Positions 1-8,000 of a DNA stretch of 24,264 nt are shown piece by piece. The stretch lies in the NCBI GenBank assembly GCA_031259205.1, contig JAIRLS010000183.1:1-24264 (forward strand). Direction: 5' to 3'. This stretch comes from Bacteroidales bacterium (GTDB lineage: Bacteria > Bacteroidota > Bacteroidia > Bacteroidales > UBA4181). The notes beneath the pieces were generated by a model. That model did no database searches, was not told the DNA's origin, and saw nothing but the letters and a program-made list of their open reading frames with translations. Every line of letters starts with the position of its first letter. Position 1 is the stretch's first letter. A program made the position numbers and the translations under genes.

Positions 1-460
1 TTTAATTTCTCGATCTTCTAACAAACTTGATTGTTTTAATCTTTTTTCTCTTCTTTTAATCAATAATGTTTTATCAGCCTCATTTAATGATGGATTCATA
101 TTTTCGTAACACATTTTTGTTTGTTTCGCCATATTCTCTGTAACTAGTTTAATTATATTTTCTTTCACTTCCATCTTTGTTTTTAAGAATTGACTTTCTT
201 TTTCTTTTTCTATTTCTATTTCTTTCTCTTTTTCTTTTTCCATCCTTTCTTTTCTTTCTTTTTCTTCTTTTAGTTTTTTTAGTCTTTCTTTTTCCTTTTC
301 TTCTACTTTTCTCAATCTTTTTTCTTCTGTTTCAGGGAAAGTAATACAAAACGCAGGAAATTTTGATGATTTTATAATTGAAATTGAAGGATTGGAAATA
401 GAAGATGCAGAAGACTGAGGAGATGCAGAAGATTTCTTTGAGTTTTTATATCCTACAAAA
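1..460 (-). CDS. Partial low-complexity coiled-coil protein, eukaryote-like, running off the window start
   Basis: The minus strand is open in one frame across the whole segment, with no stop from about base 618 down to base 1. Reading from 480 towards 1 it gives a Ser-rich stretch (KKSSASPQSSASSISNPS), then ITFPETEEKRLRKVEEKEKE and a long run of Lys, Glu and Arg typical of a charged coiled coil. A less biased part follows, ending near SSLLEDREIK at the window edge. There is no credible start: the frame continues antisense into the lipoprotein gene at 480. Codons are nearly all A/T-ending and the base composition is far more AT-rich than anything downstream. No bacterial family is recognised. 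The look is that of proteins from AT-rich anaerobic protists or gut fungi, so host DNA or an assembly chimera is the simplest explanation. Coding is fairly likely; origin is inference. Confidence 0.45.
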
Positions 461-486
461 TCATTAAAAAATAAAGAGTATGAAAA
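457..486 (+). repeat. Leader repeat, copy 1 (start of lipoprotein gene at 480)
   Basis: The 20 bases AAAATCATTAAAAAATAAAG followed by one variable base and GTATGAAAA include the start codon at 480. The same 30 bases with a single mismatch occur at 1977-2006 around the start codon of the 630-residue lipoprotein. The repeat ends just inside both genes. It marks where the AT-rich foreign-looking segment meets the bacterial genes and could be the point of a mis-join. Confidence 0.7.
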
Positions 487-1241
487 AGTTAATTTTAATA
501 TTTGTTGTAAGTAGCGCCTTATGGGCTTGTGAAAAAGAAGATTTTCAAGTAATATTTGCTGATCCCAGTTTTGAAGATGGCGCCACCGAGGTCGCATGGA
601 TGCCGTTCCTTTATTTTTTTACATCTTCCGAATATCACTATGGACACAGGAGGAGTGATGGGAAGACTACAGTCGTTTTTTACTGTGATACGGTGAATCC
701 TCCCCGGAAGAAGGTTTTTGAGAACTTTCCCCCTCCTCAACCCGACCCCGGTGTAATTTACAGTACCGATTATGCAGGGATAATACCGGAGGATTGTAAA
801 TTGCTGCCCAACCGGAAATATTATTGGAGGTGTGTGGCTATTTCCGGAGAAGGGAACCAAGTATCTTCCGAAATCTATTCTTTTACTACCATCGACACGC
901 CGGCCATTGAAAATAAAAAATGGGAATTAAAACAAATCGGATCTTTGGATGAAGGATTTTTTGATTATTCTCATTTTCAAGATACATTGACCACTTATGT
1001 GGATGTTTATGATTTTTTTCCGAAAGGAAATTCCGCTACGGTTAAAAGATGGAGACCATGGGGCGTTGGCATGGTGGAAGAAGAGATATCTTTTTCATTC
1101 TCAGCGGATGTTATATCTTTTAGGGGATCGGATTACAAAGTATTAAATTTCGGACGTTTGACACAAAACGAGCCATTGTTTCTCACAATAGAACGCATCT
1201 TTGATTCTATTATGTTTTTGTATGAACCTGTTGACTTATAG
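480..1241 (+). CDS. Lipoprotein with FN3-like domain (paralog of the gene at 3908)
   Basis: The 253-residue product starts with a short signal peptide ending in a lipobox, SSALWAC, so Cys17 should be lipidated. The following EKED resembles the charged export signal that sends Bacteroidetes lipoproteins to the cell surface. Residues ~30-137 look like a fibronectin-III/Ig-like domain: they open with FEDGATEVAWMP and close with LLPNRKYYWRCVA and SSEIYSFTT, the usual final strands. The C-terminal ~110 residues are a separate beta-rich part ending in FDSIMFLYE. The gene at 3908 encodes a colinear paralog, sharing FYCDTV-PP, YYW-CV and SSEIYSFTT, and both genes begin with the same 17 bases. The start lies in the leader repeat. 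Molecular role unknown; a surface-exposed accessory or adhesin-like protein is an inference. Base composition is more AT-rich than the catabolic genes to the right. Confidence 0.8.
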   Translation: MKKLILIFVVSSALWACEKEDFQVIFADPSFEDGATEVAWMPFLYFFTSSEYHYGHRRSDGKTTVVFYCDTVNPPRKKVFENFPPPQPDPGVIYSTDYAGIIPEDCKLLPNRKYYWRCVAISGEGNQVSSEIYSFTTIDTPAIENKKWELKQIGSLDEGFFDYSHFQDTLTTYVDVYDFFPKGNSATVKRWRPWGVGMVEEEISFSFSADVISFRGSDYKVLNFGRLTQNEPLFLTIERIFDSIMFLYEPVDL

Positions 1242-1262
1242 TAATTTTAAAAATCAATCGCA

Positions 1263-1931
1263 ATGAATATTCGTTGTCGTTTGTGGGGGATTTTAGCATT
1301 GTCGATATTTTGCATGGAGATGTCGGCACAGGAAGGAAGGTATTGTATTCGAGCAACTCGATTGGAATATAGCGGTAGTAACAGTGGGATGTGTGGCGCC
1401 GCTTCCAATCGAAACATGTGGCTGACTGTGAAATACCAAACGGGGAAAGAACCTTCGTATGACTTGATGCCGGGCTCACTGACTTTTTCTACGCATTATA
1501 GACCTGTTAACTTTCACATGTGCGTATCTGTTTCTCGAGAAAGTTATCCGTGGCTTTTTTTCATTGATCCGAATTTGGGAGTAACCGACTATTTTTTATC
1601 CAGATCGGATGCCGATAACTGTTCCCCCGATCAGCCTTATACATCGGGAATGGGATCGTTTGATCTTAAAGCCGAAGCACAGAAAAAGACAGGATTATGC
1701 AAAAGAAAAATTTCCGGTAAATATCGAATTACAGTGGATGACCCCATTGAAATAAAAAATGTTTACTTTAGAAAAAATAATGAAAAAAATTCTTCAGACT
1801 CAGGTTGTGAAGGAGAAGATGAAATTGTCATTGAATTGTCAGCATTTTGCAATTTGAAGGGAAATAATAAACTTCAGATTTATGATCAAAAGGCAAAAGT
1901 ATGGAAAGACCTGTCTTATCTTCTTTTCTGA
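1263..1931 (+). CDS. Secreted Cys-rich protein, unknown function
   Basis: The 222-residue product has an N-terminal signal peptide (hydrophobic core LWGILALSIFCMEM, likely signal peptidase I cut after MSA, before QEG). There is no lipobox immediately before a Cys. The mature part holds seven Cys residues spread over its length, an odd number that would allow up to three disulfides in the periplasm or outside the cell. The middle contains FFIDPNLGVTDYFLSRSDADN. The C-terminal half has EIVIELSAFCNLKGNNKLQIYD, suggesting beta strands. It sits 21 bases after the lipoprotein at 480 and 68 bases before the larger lipoprotein, on the same strand, so it is probably part of the same envelope gene group. 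No family recognised. Composition is AT-rich like its upstream neighbour. Confidence 0.7.
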   Translation: MNIRCRLWGILALSIFCMEMSAQEGRYCIRATRLEYSGSNSGMCGAASNRNMWLTVKYQTGKEPSYDLMPGSLTFSTHYRPVNFHMCVSVSRESYPWLFFIDPNLGVTDYFLSRSDADNCSPDQPYTSGMGSFDLKAEAQKKTGLCKRKISGKYRITVDDPIEIKNVYFRKNNEKNSSDSGCEGEDEIVIELSAFCNLKGNNKLQIYDQKAKVWKDLSYLLF

Positions 1932-1941
1932 TAATTGTTAT

Positions 1942-1949
1942 TATCTTTG
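1942..1949 (+). promoter_or_regulatory. Candidate -7 box (TATCTTTG) for the lipoprotein gene at 2000
   Basis: TATCTTTG matches the Bacteroidetes -7 consensus TAnnTTTG and lies 50 bases before the start codon at 2000, in the only sizeable gap of this gene group. No good -33 element was seen at the right distance, so this is a consensus match only. Confidence 0.4.
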
Positions 1950-1976
1950 TGAAATAAATTCAGTTGTAAATAATAA

Positions 1977-2006
1977 AAAATCATTAAAAAATAAAGCGTA
2001 TGAAAA
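1977..2006 (+). repeat. Leader repeat, copy 2 (start of lipoprotein gene at 2000)
   Basis: Same 30 bases as 457-486 with one mismatch (C at 1997 instead of A at 477), again spanning the start codon. The upstream sequences differ. This suggests that the translation-initiation region of these lipoprotein genes was duplicated as a module. Confidence 0.7.
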
Positions 2007-3892
2007 GAAATATTCAAACTTTTAATTCTCAAAATGTTAAAAACAGGGAAACGACATTATCAGCCAAATGGTGTTGGTTGGCGCTGTTGGCGCTGACATT
2101 TTCCTGTAAAAAGGACGATCCCGGCATTTCTGCCGAATACGCGGACGAACTGATCTCCGTTACCCACGTCGGCAGCGCCGTCAAAAAGAAGAGCGAGGGG
2201 CCGCTCTATGCGTATTCCACCGTGAACATGACGCTGGACGGTGACCGTGTTTCCCCCAGGCCTTACGGCAGCGTGTATTTCCGGTGGACTTACGACAGCG
2301 TGTCGGTGATAATTGACGGGGTACGGGAGAAAGTAACGTACAGTCTGGATGGCAACAGTATAACGGTAACCCCCAACCCCTATTATACAAAAACGGGCAT
2401 ATTAACGCTCGCCCTGCACATGAGCATCTTTTACTCCCCCACGCCCGACGCCTTGCCTTCCAATGTCAACGGCTGGAAATTCCTGCGTACGGAAACAGAA
2501 GAAGTCCAGTATCAGGCGTATGCCGCCTTACTTCCGCAGCAGGCTTTGAAGCAGCCGCAGCAAAGTTCCGTTACCGCTTCGGTGTACTACGTGCCGTCGA
2601 TAGGCGTGCGGATGCCCTGTGGCGAAACGGTGTATGAAAATTACAAGTATGAGTTTGTTCCTTCGCTGAGCCTCAATGGGGCGTCCAAGCCGCTCACAGT
2701 GGAACATGCCGGCGATTCGCTGTATTATTTCCACTATGCGGGCGTGCTGGAAAGCGGACGGACGTATGCTTTTTCGGCAACGGCGAAGTGGTACCGCAGG
2801 ACGGGTGAAACATGGACGGCCTGCGACGCGCGTTTTGACGAAACGGTGTCATGGACGGTAAACGCGACGGCAAACGCTTCCGTGTCGCCGCTCGTACCGG
2901 ACGATATCGAGTTTTCCTACCCGATGGACAGGCAATTCAACTTCCTGCGCAGGGAGTACCCCAAGGGATATTTCCGCCTGTATAGCCGCGAAAAGATGAA
3001 AATACTCGACAAACGTTCCTATATCAGGATAAAGGATGTGCTGTACGGCGACGTCATGGCGGCACAGGAAGAAATTGCGTACAACAGCGAACGGAACGTG
3101 CTGGAATACGTGATGCCGAACATACTGGAACCGCAGCGTGTCTATAAAACCGAAATTGTGGACGTGGCGACGCAACAGCCGCTGTACGCCTATTTTTTCA
3201 AAACCGGCAAATTTGATAATTTTACCGAAAAATGGCAGGCGATCAAGTCGTGTTTCAAAAAAGATGAAAAATGGAGACATCCTGAGAGAATAGAATATTT
3301 TTATGAAAACGCTGTTTTTGAATATGACTATTACATACATATACAGAAGTTCAATATAAGAAATCCGGAGGAAGTGTTAGACAGCTATGAGGCGGACGAT
3401 CATTCCGGAATCATGCCGCTGGTACAGTTTGAAACCCGCGTGGACGAACAGTGGAAAACTACTGCGGACTGGATGATTTACGGCCAGCCGTCGCTGTCGT
3501 TCGACAGGAAAAATTACGGGTGGAAAAGATTCGGCTTCCCTCCGGTGAGGGCTATCGTATTTGAAGCCCGCCCTGTTTTGCTGGCGGATGAACAATGCGC
3601 CACCGGAGACGGAACAGTACCGTCCAACTATTCGTGCGTTTTTTCATGGTATGTGCAAACGATGACACGCTGGGACAAGTATTCGGCACATACCAATGCC
3701 TATAAAATACGTAAGGAACAACGAACGGAATGGCAAGAGATTGCAGCAGGGAATTATGAAGGGTTGCCCTGGATGGATTTGGATTTTATCTTTAATGATC
3801 CGCCTGATGTTTATCCTCTGATGGATGCATTTTATGTATTGCCGGGCATTAACATAGAAACCACTGTTATCAGAAATATACAGTTACCATAA
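2000..3892 (+). CDS. Large surface lipoprotein, unknown function
   Basis: The 630-residue product has a long n-region (about 20 residues) before the hydrophobic core WCWLALLALTF and the lipobox TFSC. CKKDDP follows, a good match to the Bacteroidetes surface-export signal. The rest is rich in beta-type sequence: residues ~45-300 contain repeated strand-like blocks (VYFRWTYDSVSVIIDG, GRTYAFSATAKWYRR). A linker then precedes a block beginning DDIEFSYPMDRQFNFLRREYPKGYF that resembles bacterial Ig-like folds. The C-terminal ~200 residues are Trp/Tyr-rich, with no catalytic motif I can name. GC content is clearly higher than in the two preceding genes. It lies 15 bases before the paralogous lipoprotein at 3908, so the two are probably co-transcribed. 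No family recognised. Confidence 0.8.
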   Translation: MKRNIQTFNSQNVKNRETTLSAKWCWLALLALTFSCKKDDPGISAEYADELISVTHVGSAVKKKSEGPLYAYSTVNMTLDGDRVSPRPYGSVYFRWTYDSVSVIIDGVREKVTYSLDGNSITVTPNPYYTKTGILTLALHMSIFYSPTPDALPSNVNGWKFLRTETEEVQYQAYAALLPQQALKQPQQSSVTASVYYVPSIGVRMPCGETVYENYKYEFVPSLSLNGASKPLTVEHAGDSLYYFHYAGVLESGRTYAFSATAKWYRRTGETWTACDARFDETVSWTVNATANASVSPLVPDDIEFSYPMDRQFNFLRREYPKGYFRLYSREKMKILDKRSYIRIKDVLYGDVMAAQEEIAYNSERNVLEYVMPNILEPQRVYKTEIVDVATQQPLYAYFFKTGKFDNFTEKWQAIKSCFKKDEKWRHPERIEYFYENAVFEYDYYIHIQKFNIRNPEEVLDSYEADDHSGIMPLVQFETRVDEQWKTTADWMIYGQPSLSFDRKNYGWKRFGFPPVRAIVFEARPVLLADEQCATGDGTVPSNYSCVFSWYVQTMTRWDKYSAHTNAYKIRKEQRTEWQEIAAGNYEGLPWMDLDFIFNDPPDVYPLMDAFYVLPGINIETTVIRNIQLP

Positions 3893-3907
3893 AATAAAAT
3901 AAATAAT

Positions 3908-4645
3908 ATGAAAAAGTTAATTTTTACCGGATTAGCAGGGATTGTCCTGTACGCTTGTCAGGAAAAAGATTTTTGGAATGTAGAGTTCTTTGAACCGTAT
4001 ATGGAAAACGGACGTACGGAAGTAGCGCTATATCCTGAATTAGGCTTCCTCACTAAAGAGTATAATTCTACAAACGACGAACGGTATCATTTTTATTGCG
4101 ATACTGTTCATCCTCCGCAACAGTTACTTTTTTCCGGGATGTATCATGCTTCTGGCAGGGTTCCGTTTGAGAAAAAACTACTTCCTGACCGTGTATATTA
4201 CTGGAAATGTGTTGTTACGGAGGGCAAACGGCACGAAAAGTCATCGGAAATTTATTCCTTTACTACCGGAAATTTATCTTTGATTGAAGGAAAAGTATGG
4301 GTATTGGGGGAAGTAGTGAAATTTGAAAATTACTGGATTCCGTCGGGAGCGCGAAATATTGAATATATGGATGATTTCATGATTATTGGCGATATCACCC
4401 GATTCCGGCCCATGGGCGATTCGGCATTCATGGTACAACGATATAAGAGGGGAGGGGGAGTTCTTCCCATTTATCCGCAGCAAGAACCGTTTAAATATAC
4501 GGCAGATTCAATGTATATCGGAGAAAAATCATTCCGGCTTCTGAATTACGGACGCGACAACCGGAACGCTAAGGATACATATTTTATTGACTTGGAAATA
4601 CCGTTCGATCGTCTCATATTCCGTTATGAAGATTCCAAAAAATGA
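3908..4645 (+). CDS. Lipoprotein with FN3-like domain (paralog of the gene at 480)
   Basis: The 245-residue product has a short signal peptide with lipobox LYAC (Cys17), then QEKDF, again resembling a surface-export signal. It is colinear with the gene at 480. MENGRTEVALYPELGF opens an FN3-like domain and LLPDRVYYWKCVV plus SSEIYSFTTG closes it at about residue 125. A C-terminal beta-rich part contains SFRLLNYGRDNRN and ends FDRLIFRYED. Overall conservation with the first copy is moderate, so the duplication is old or the proteins evolve fast. The 15-base gap to the preceding 630-residue lipoprotein suggests one transcript. A degraded relic resembling its C-terminal tail follows at 4676. Function unknown; a partner of the large lipoprotein on the cell surface is an inference from linkage. 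Confidence 0.8.
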   Translation: MKKLIFTGLAGIVLYACQEKDFWNVEFFEPYMENGRTEVALYPELGFLTKEYNSTNDERYHFYCDTVHPPQQLLFSGMYHASGRVPFEKKLLPDRVYYWKCVVTEGKRHEKSSEIYSFTTGNLSLIEGKVWVLGEVVKFENYWIPSGARNIEYMDDFMIIGDITRFRPMGDSAFMVQRYKRGGGVLPIYPQQEPFKYTADSMYIGEKSFRLLNYGRDNRNAKDTYFIDLEIPFDRLIFRYEDSKK

Positions 4646-4675
4646 AAAAGGATAAATGGAATAATTTTTAGGGTG

Positions 4676-4820
4676 ACGCATTGTCGAAGTCAGGAGAATG
4701 CAAGTTTTACGGAAAGCCCCTGCGAATACGATGTCGCAGCCGGCAATTATTACCCTCTATTCCAACTGTATATTTCTTCCCGATAAGATGGTTTTCACCT
4801 TTGAATACAGTTTTCTATTG
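4676..4820 (+). pseudogene. Relic resembling the C-terminus of the FN3-type lipoproteins
   Basis: From 4676 one frame reads to a stop at 4784-4786 and ends EYDVAAGNYYPLFQLYI plus three residues. One frame over, starting near 4776, the DNA reads LPDKMVFTFEYSF. Joined across this +1 shift, PLFQLYI...DKMVFTFEY lines up with the tails of the two intact paralogs (PLFLTIERIFDSIMFLYE and DLEIPFDRLIFRYE). I read this as the decayed end of a third copy; the N-terminal lipobox and FN3 part are missing. The match is short, so it is suggestive rather than firm. Confidence 0.4.
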
Positions 4821-4879
4821 ATATGTATCGCCTACGGCGAATTAATCCGTTGATTTTTAGAATACCCCCCTTTTTCTTA

Positions 4880-5017
4880 TCCCGAATTCAGGTTATGGTA
4901 AGCATAAATCTACCCTACCTTCCTGCTCTTCCTGCCCACATAAGTCCAAAGTTCATCCACTTCCAAACCATCATAATACTGCTGCTCAGGTTGTAGCGGA
5001 TGCCGGCAGTGATCAAA
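4880..5017 (-). pseudogene. Relic of an IS1-family transposase (InsB-like)
   Basis: On the minus strand the frame from 5017 to a TAG at 4910-4912 reads HPLQPEQQYYDG and then LEVDELWTYVGRKSRKVG. Continuing through the stop it reads IYAYHNLNSG and meets another stop. IS1-type transposases carry EvDE.WtYVG.K..KvWLiYAYh..sG at this place. The relic therefore appears to have Trp changed to Gly and Leu changed to a stop, two single-base-type lesions inside an otherwise recognisable block. Both ends of the gene and any terminal inverted repeats are missing, so it is a dead fragment. It sits between two convergent gene groups, downstream of the lipoproteins and of the phosphorylase. The family assignment rests on remembered motifs and was not searched. 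Confidence 0.6.
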
Positions 5018-5054
5018 TTACGTCCCTGTTATTGAGACGGACGGTTTTAGGAGC

Positions 5055-8000
5055 CTATACCCATTTTACCAGACTGAAATCCTGACGGTGGGGCAAATCC
5101 GGGTTTTTGGGAAACATGCGGATGCCGAACTCGAAAGCGCCGGTTTTCATCGGCAACAACGAAACTTCGTAAACGGCCGTTCGTCCGCTGACAGAGGCCA
5201 AGTTGAACTCTTTCTGTTCGTACAGCTTGGCGCGTCCCTTTTCGGAGAGCATTTCCACAATCAAAAACTCAACGCCGACGTCTTCCGGATCAAGTTCGTT
5301 CAAATCAACAACAACTTCGCACTTGTATTCACTCCCTACCATGATTTGTTCCCGCAGCACGTCGGGGGTTTTAACCGACAGCACTTCAATGCTTTCCCAA
5401 CTGCGAAAGACTTTCTTTTTCCATGAGGAGAGTTCTTTTGCCATTTCGAAATCATTTTCTACGATTTTGCATTTGCGTTTGTGCAGCGGGAGATAATAAT
5501 GATTCATGTAATCGTTGAACATCCGCGTGGTGGAGAAATTGGAAGCCACTCTTGCAATAGAGTTTTTGACGAACCGCACCCACCCGGAAGGCACATCGTC
5601 ATTGCCGCGGAAATAGTACAGGGGGGCAATTTCATTTTCGATCAGGTTATAAATGGTTTCGGCGTCCAGTTCATCCTGTGCGCCGCTGTCGTCGTAGGCG
5701 TTTTCTTCGGGAAGCATCCATCCGGCGTTTTTGGCGTAGCCTTCTGCCCACCATCCGTCCAGTACGCTGAAATGCAGCACGCCGTTCATTACTGCCTTTT
5801 CTCCGCTGGTGCCGGAGGCTTCCAGCGGCCGTGTCGGGGTATTGAGCCAGACGTCAACGCCTGAAACCAGATGACTTGCCAACTCCATATTGTAGTTTTG
5901 CAGGAACACGATTCGTCCGATAAATTCGGGGCGTTTGGACATTTCAACTATCATTTTGATGAGATCCTGTCCGGCTTTATCTGCCGGGTGCGCCTTTCCT
6001 GCAAAGATGAACTGTACGGGCATTTCGGCATTGTTGACGATTTTTGACAGCCGGTCGAGGTTGCGGAAAAGCAGATGCGCCCGTTTGTAAGTTGCAAAAC
6101 GACGCGCAAAGCCGATGGTTAAAATATTTTTGTTGAAGCGTTCGGCGACATCGACGATATATTTCGGATTTTGGTAATCTTTGGCTGCCGGTTTCCGCAG
6201 GTGATGATCTTTCATGTACTTGATCATTTCCGCCCGCAACTGGTTGCGTATGTTCCATATTTCCTTGTCGGGCACGTCATAGATCCTGTTCCATCTTTCT
6301 TTGTCGATTTGATGGTTGAAGAAATCGTTGCCGAAATATTTTTCATAAAGCCGTTTCCACGGAACAGCCGTCCATGTGGGGACATGCACGCCATTGGTGA
6401 CATAGCCCACGTTCAATTCTTCGGCGATATATCCCGGCCACATGGGGGAGAAAATGTTTTGGCTGACTTTTCCGTGAAGACGGCTCACGCCGTTGATTTC
6501 CTGTGAGAGATTGGCTGCCAGGAAACTCATGGAAAAGCGTTCGTTGTGGTCGGAAGCATTGATTTTTCCCAGTCCCATAAACTGTTCCCAGGTGATGTTC
6601 AATTTATTGGGATAATGGGAGATGTACATTCTCATCAAGCCTTCCGGGAAAGAGTCGTGTCCGGCGGGCACCGGGGTATGCGTGGTGAAGAGGGAGGAGG
6701 AACGCACGATTTCCAGGGCTTCCGGAAAAGTGAGATTGCATTGATGGATATATTCAAAAAGGCGTTCGATACCGATAAAGGCGGCATGTCCTTCATTGCA
6801 GTGATAAACGTCTAATTTCAGTCCCATTGCTCTTAATGCGCGGATGCCGCCCACTCCGAGCAGGATTTCCTGTTTCAGGCGGTTTTCTTCGTTGCCGCCA
6901 TAGAGGTGGTGAGTAATGGAGCGGTCTTGCTCAATGTTGTCTTCAAAGTCGGTGTCCAGCAGGTAAAGATCGATCCGGCCTACCTGTACTTTCCAGATGC
7001 GGGCGTTGAGCGTACGTCCCGGGAAAACGATGCCGATGGTTGTCCAGTTGCCGTTTTCGTCGCGGATGGGTATGGCGGGTATTTTGGTAAAGTCTTGCGA
7101 ATCGTGGAAGGCGATTTGTTCACCGCCGGCAGAGATTACTTGCGAGAAATAGCCGTAACGGTAAAGCAGTCCCACCGCCACCATGTTTGCGTTGAGGTCG
7201 CTGGCTTCTTTCAGGTAGTCGCCGGCAAGGATGCCCAACCCGCCGGAGTAAATTTTCACGGAAGTGTGCAAACCGTATTCCATGCTGAAATAGGCCAGTT
7301 TGGGGTCGGTCTGGGATTCCTTTCCTTTCATGTATTCTACAAAACGGTTGTGAACGCTGTTGAGACTGATCATGAAAGAGCGGTTTTTTTCCAGTTCTTT
7401 CATTTTATTGTAAGGAATCTGTTCAAGGAAGACGACGGGGTTTTTTTCACATTCGATCCATGTTTCGGGGTCGATAGCGTTGAACAGTTCTTCGGCGTCG
7501 TCATTCCAGCACCACCAGAGGTTGTTGGCCAGTTCTTCGAGCGCTTTCAAACTTTCGGGAATGTTTTTGTTGATAAGCATTCTTTTCCACTTGGGCAAGT
7601 CGATACCCGGTCGTTTGTCCATTTGCGGAATGTCTTCCACGAGTTCTTTGACGGGGGTAAACTGCACTACGACTTCCTGAACGTCGCGCAGGGCTTTATC
7701 GTAGGCTTTTTTGTAGTATTCGATGAAATTTGACCACAGCGCAATGCGCGAGGTTTGATAGGCTGCTTCGCGATTTTTTGTTTCTTCGTCTTCATTCAGG
7801 CTCGAAGCGGCAAAGATATTGTCGGAAATGGCGGAGATCATTTCTTTGTCGTTCGAATCCGTGCGGGTAACTACATGCACGGCAGTGTTGTCGGGCGCAT
7901 ACTCTTTTACCCACAAGCCGAAGCCTGCCAGTGTTGTGGTAATGGTAGGCACATGGAAAGCGACGCTTTCGAGCGGGGTGTAGCCCCACGGCTCATAATA

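Noticed and set aside
190..300. Pyrimidine-rich TTTCTTTTTC run as a simple repeat or regulatory tract
   Set aside because: Read on the other strand it is Lys/Glu codons in a continuous open frame, so coding explains it better.
4828..4840. TCGCC-TAC-GGCGA hairpin as terminator for the lipoprotein group
   Set aside because: The stem has only five base pairs and no T-run follows closely.
6906..7733. Long plus-strand frames antisense to the phosphorylase fusion, the longest with 275 codons
   Set aside because: These are shadows of a clearly conserved 1414-residue gene with intact motifs on the other strand.
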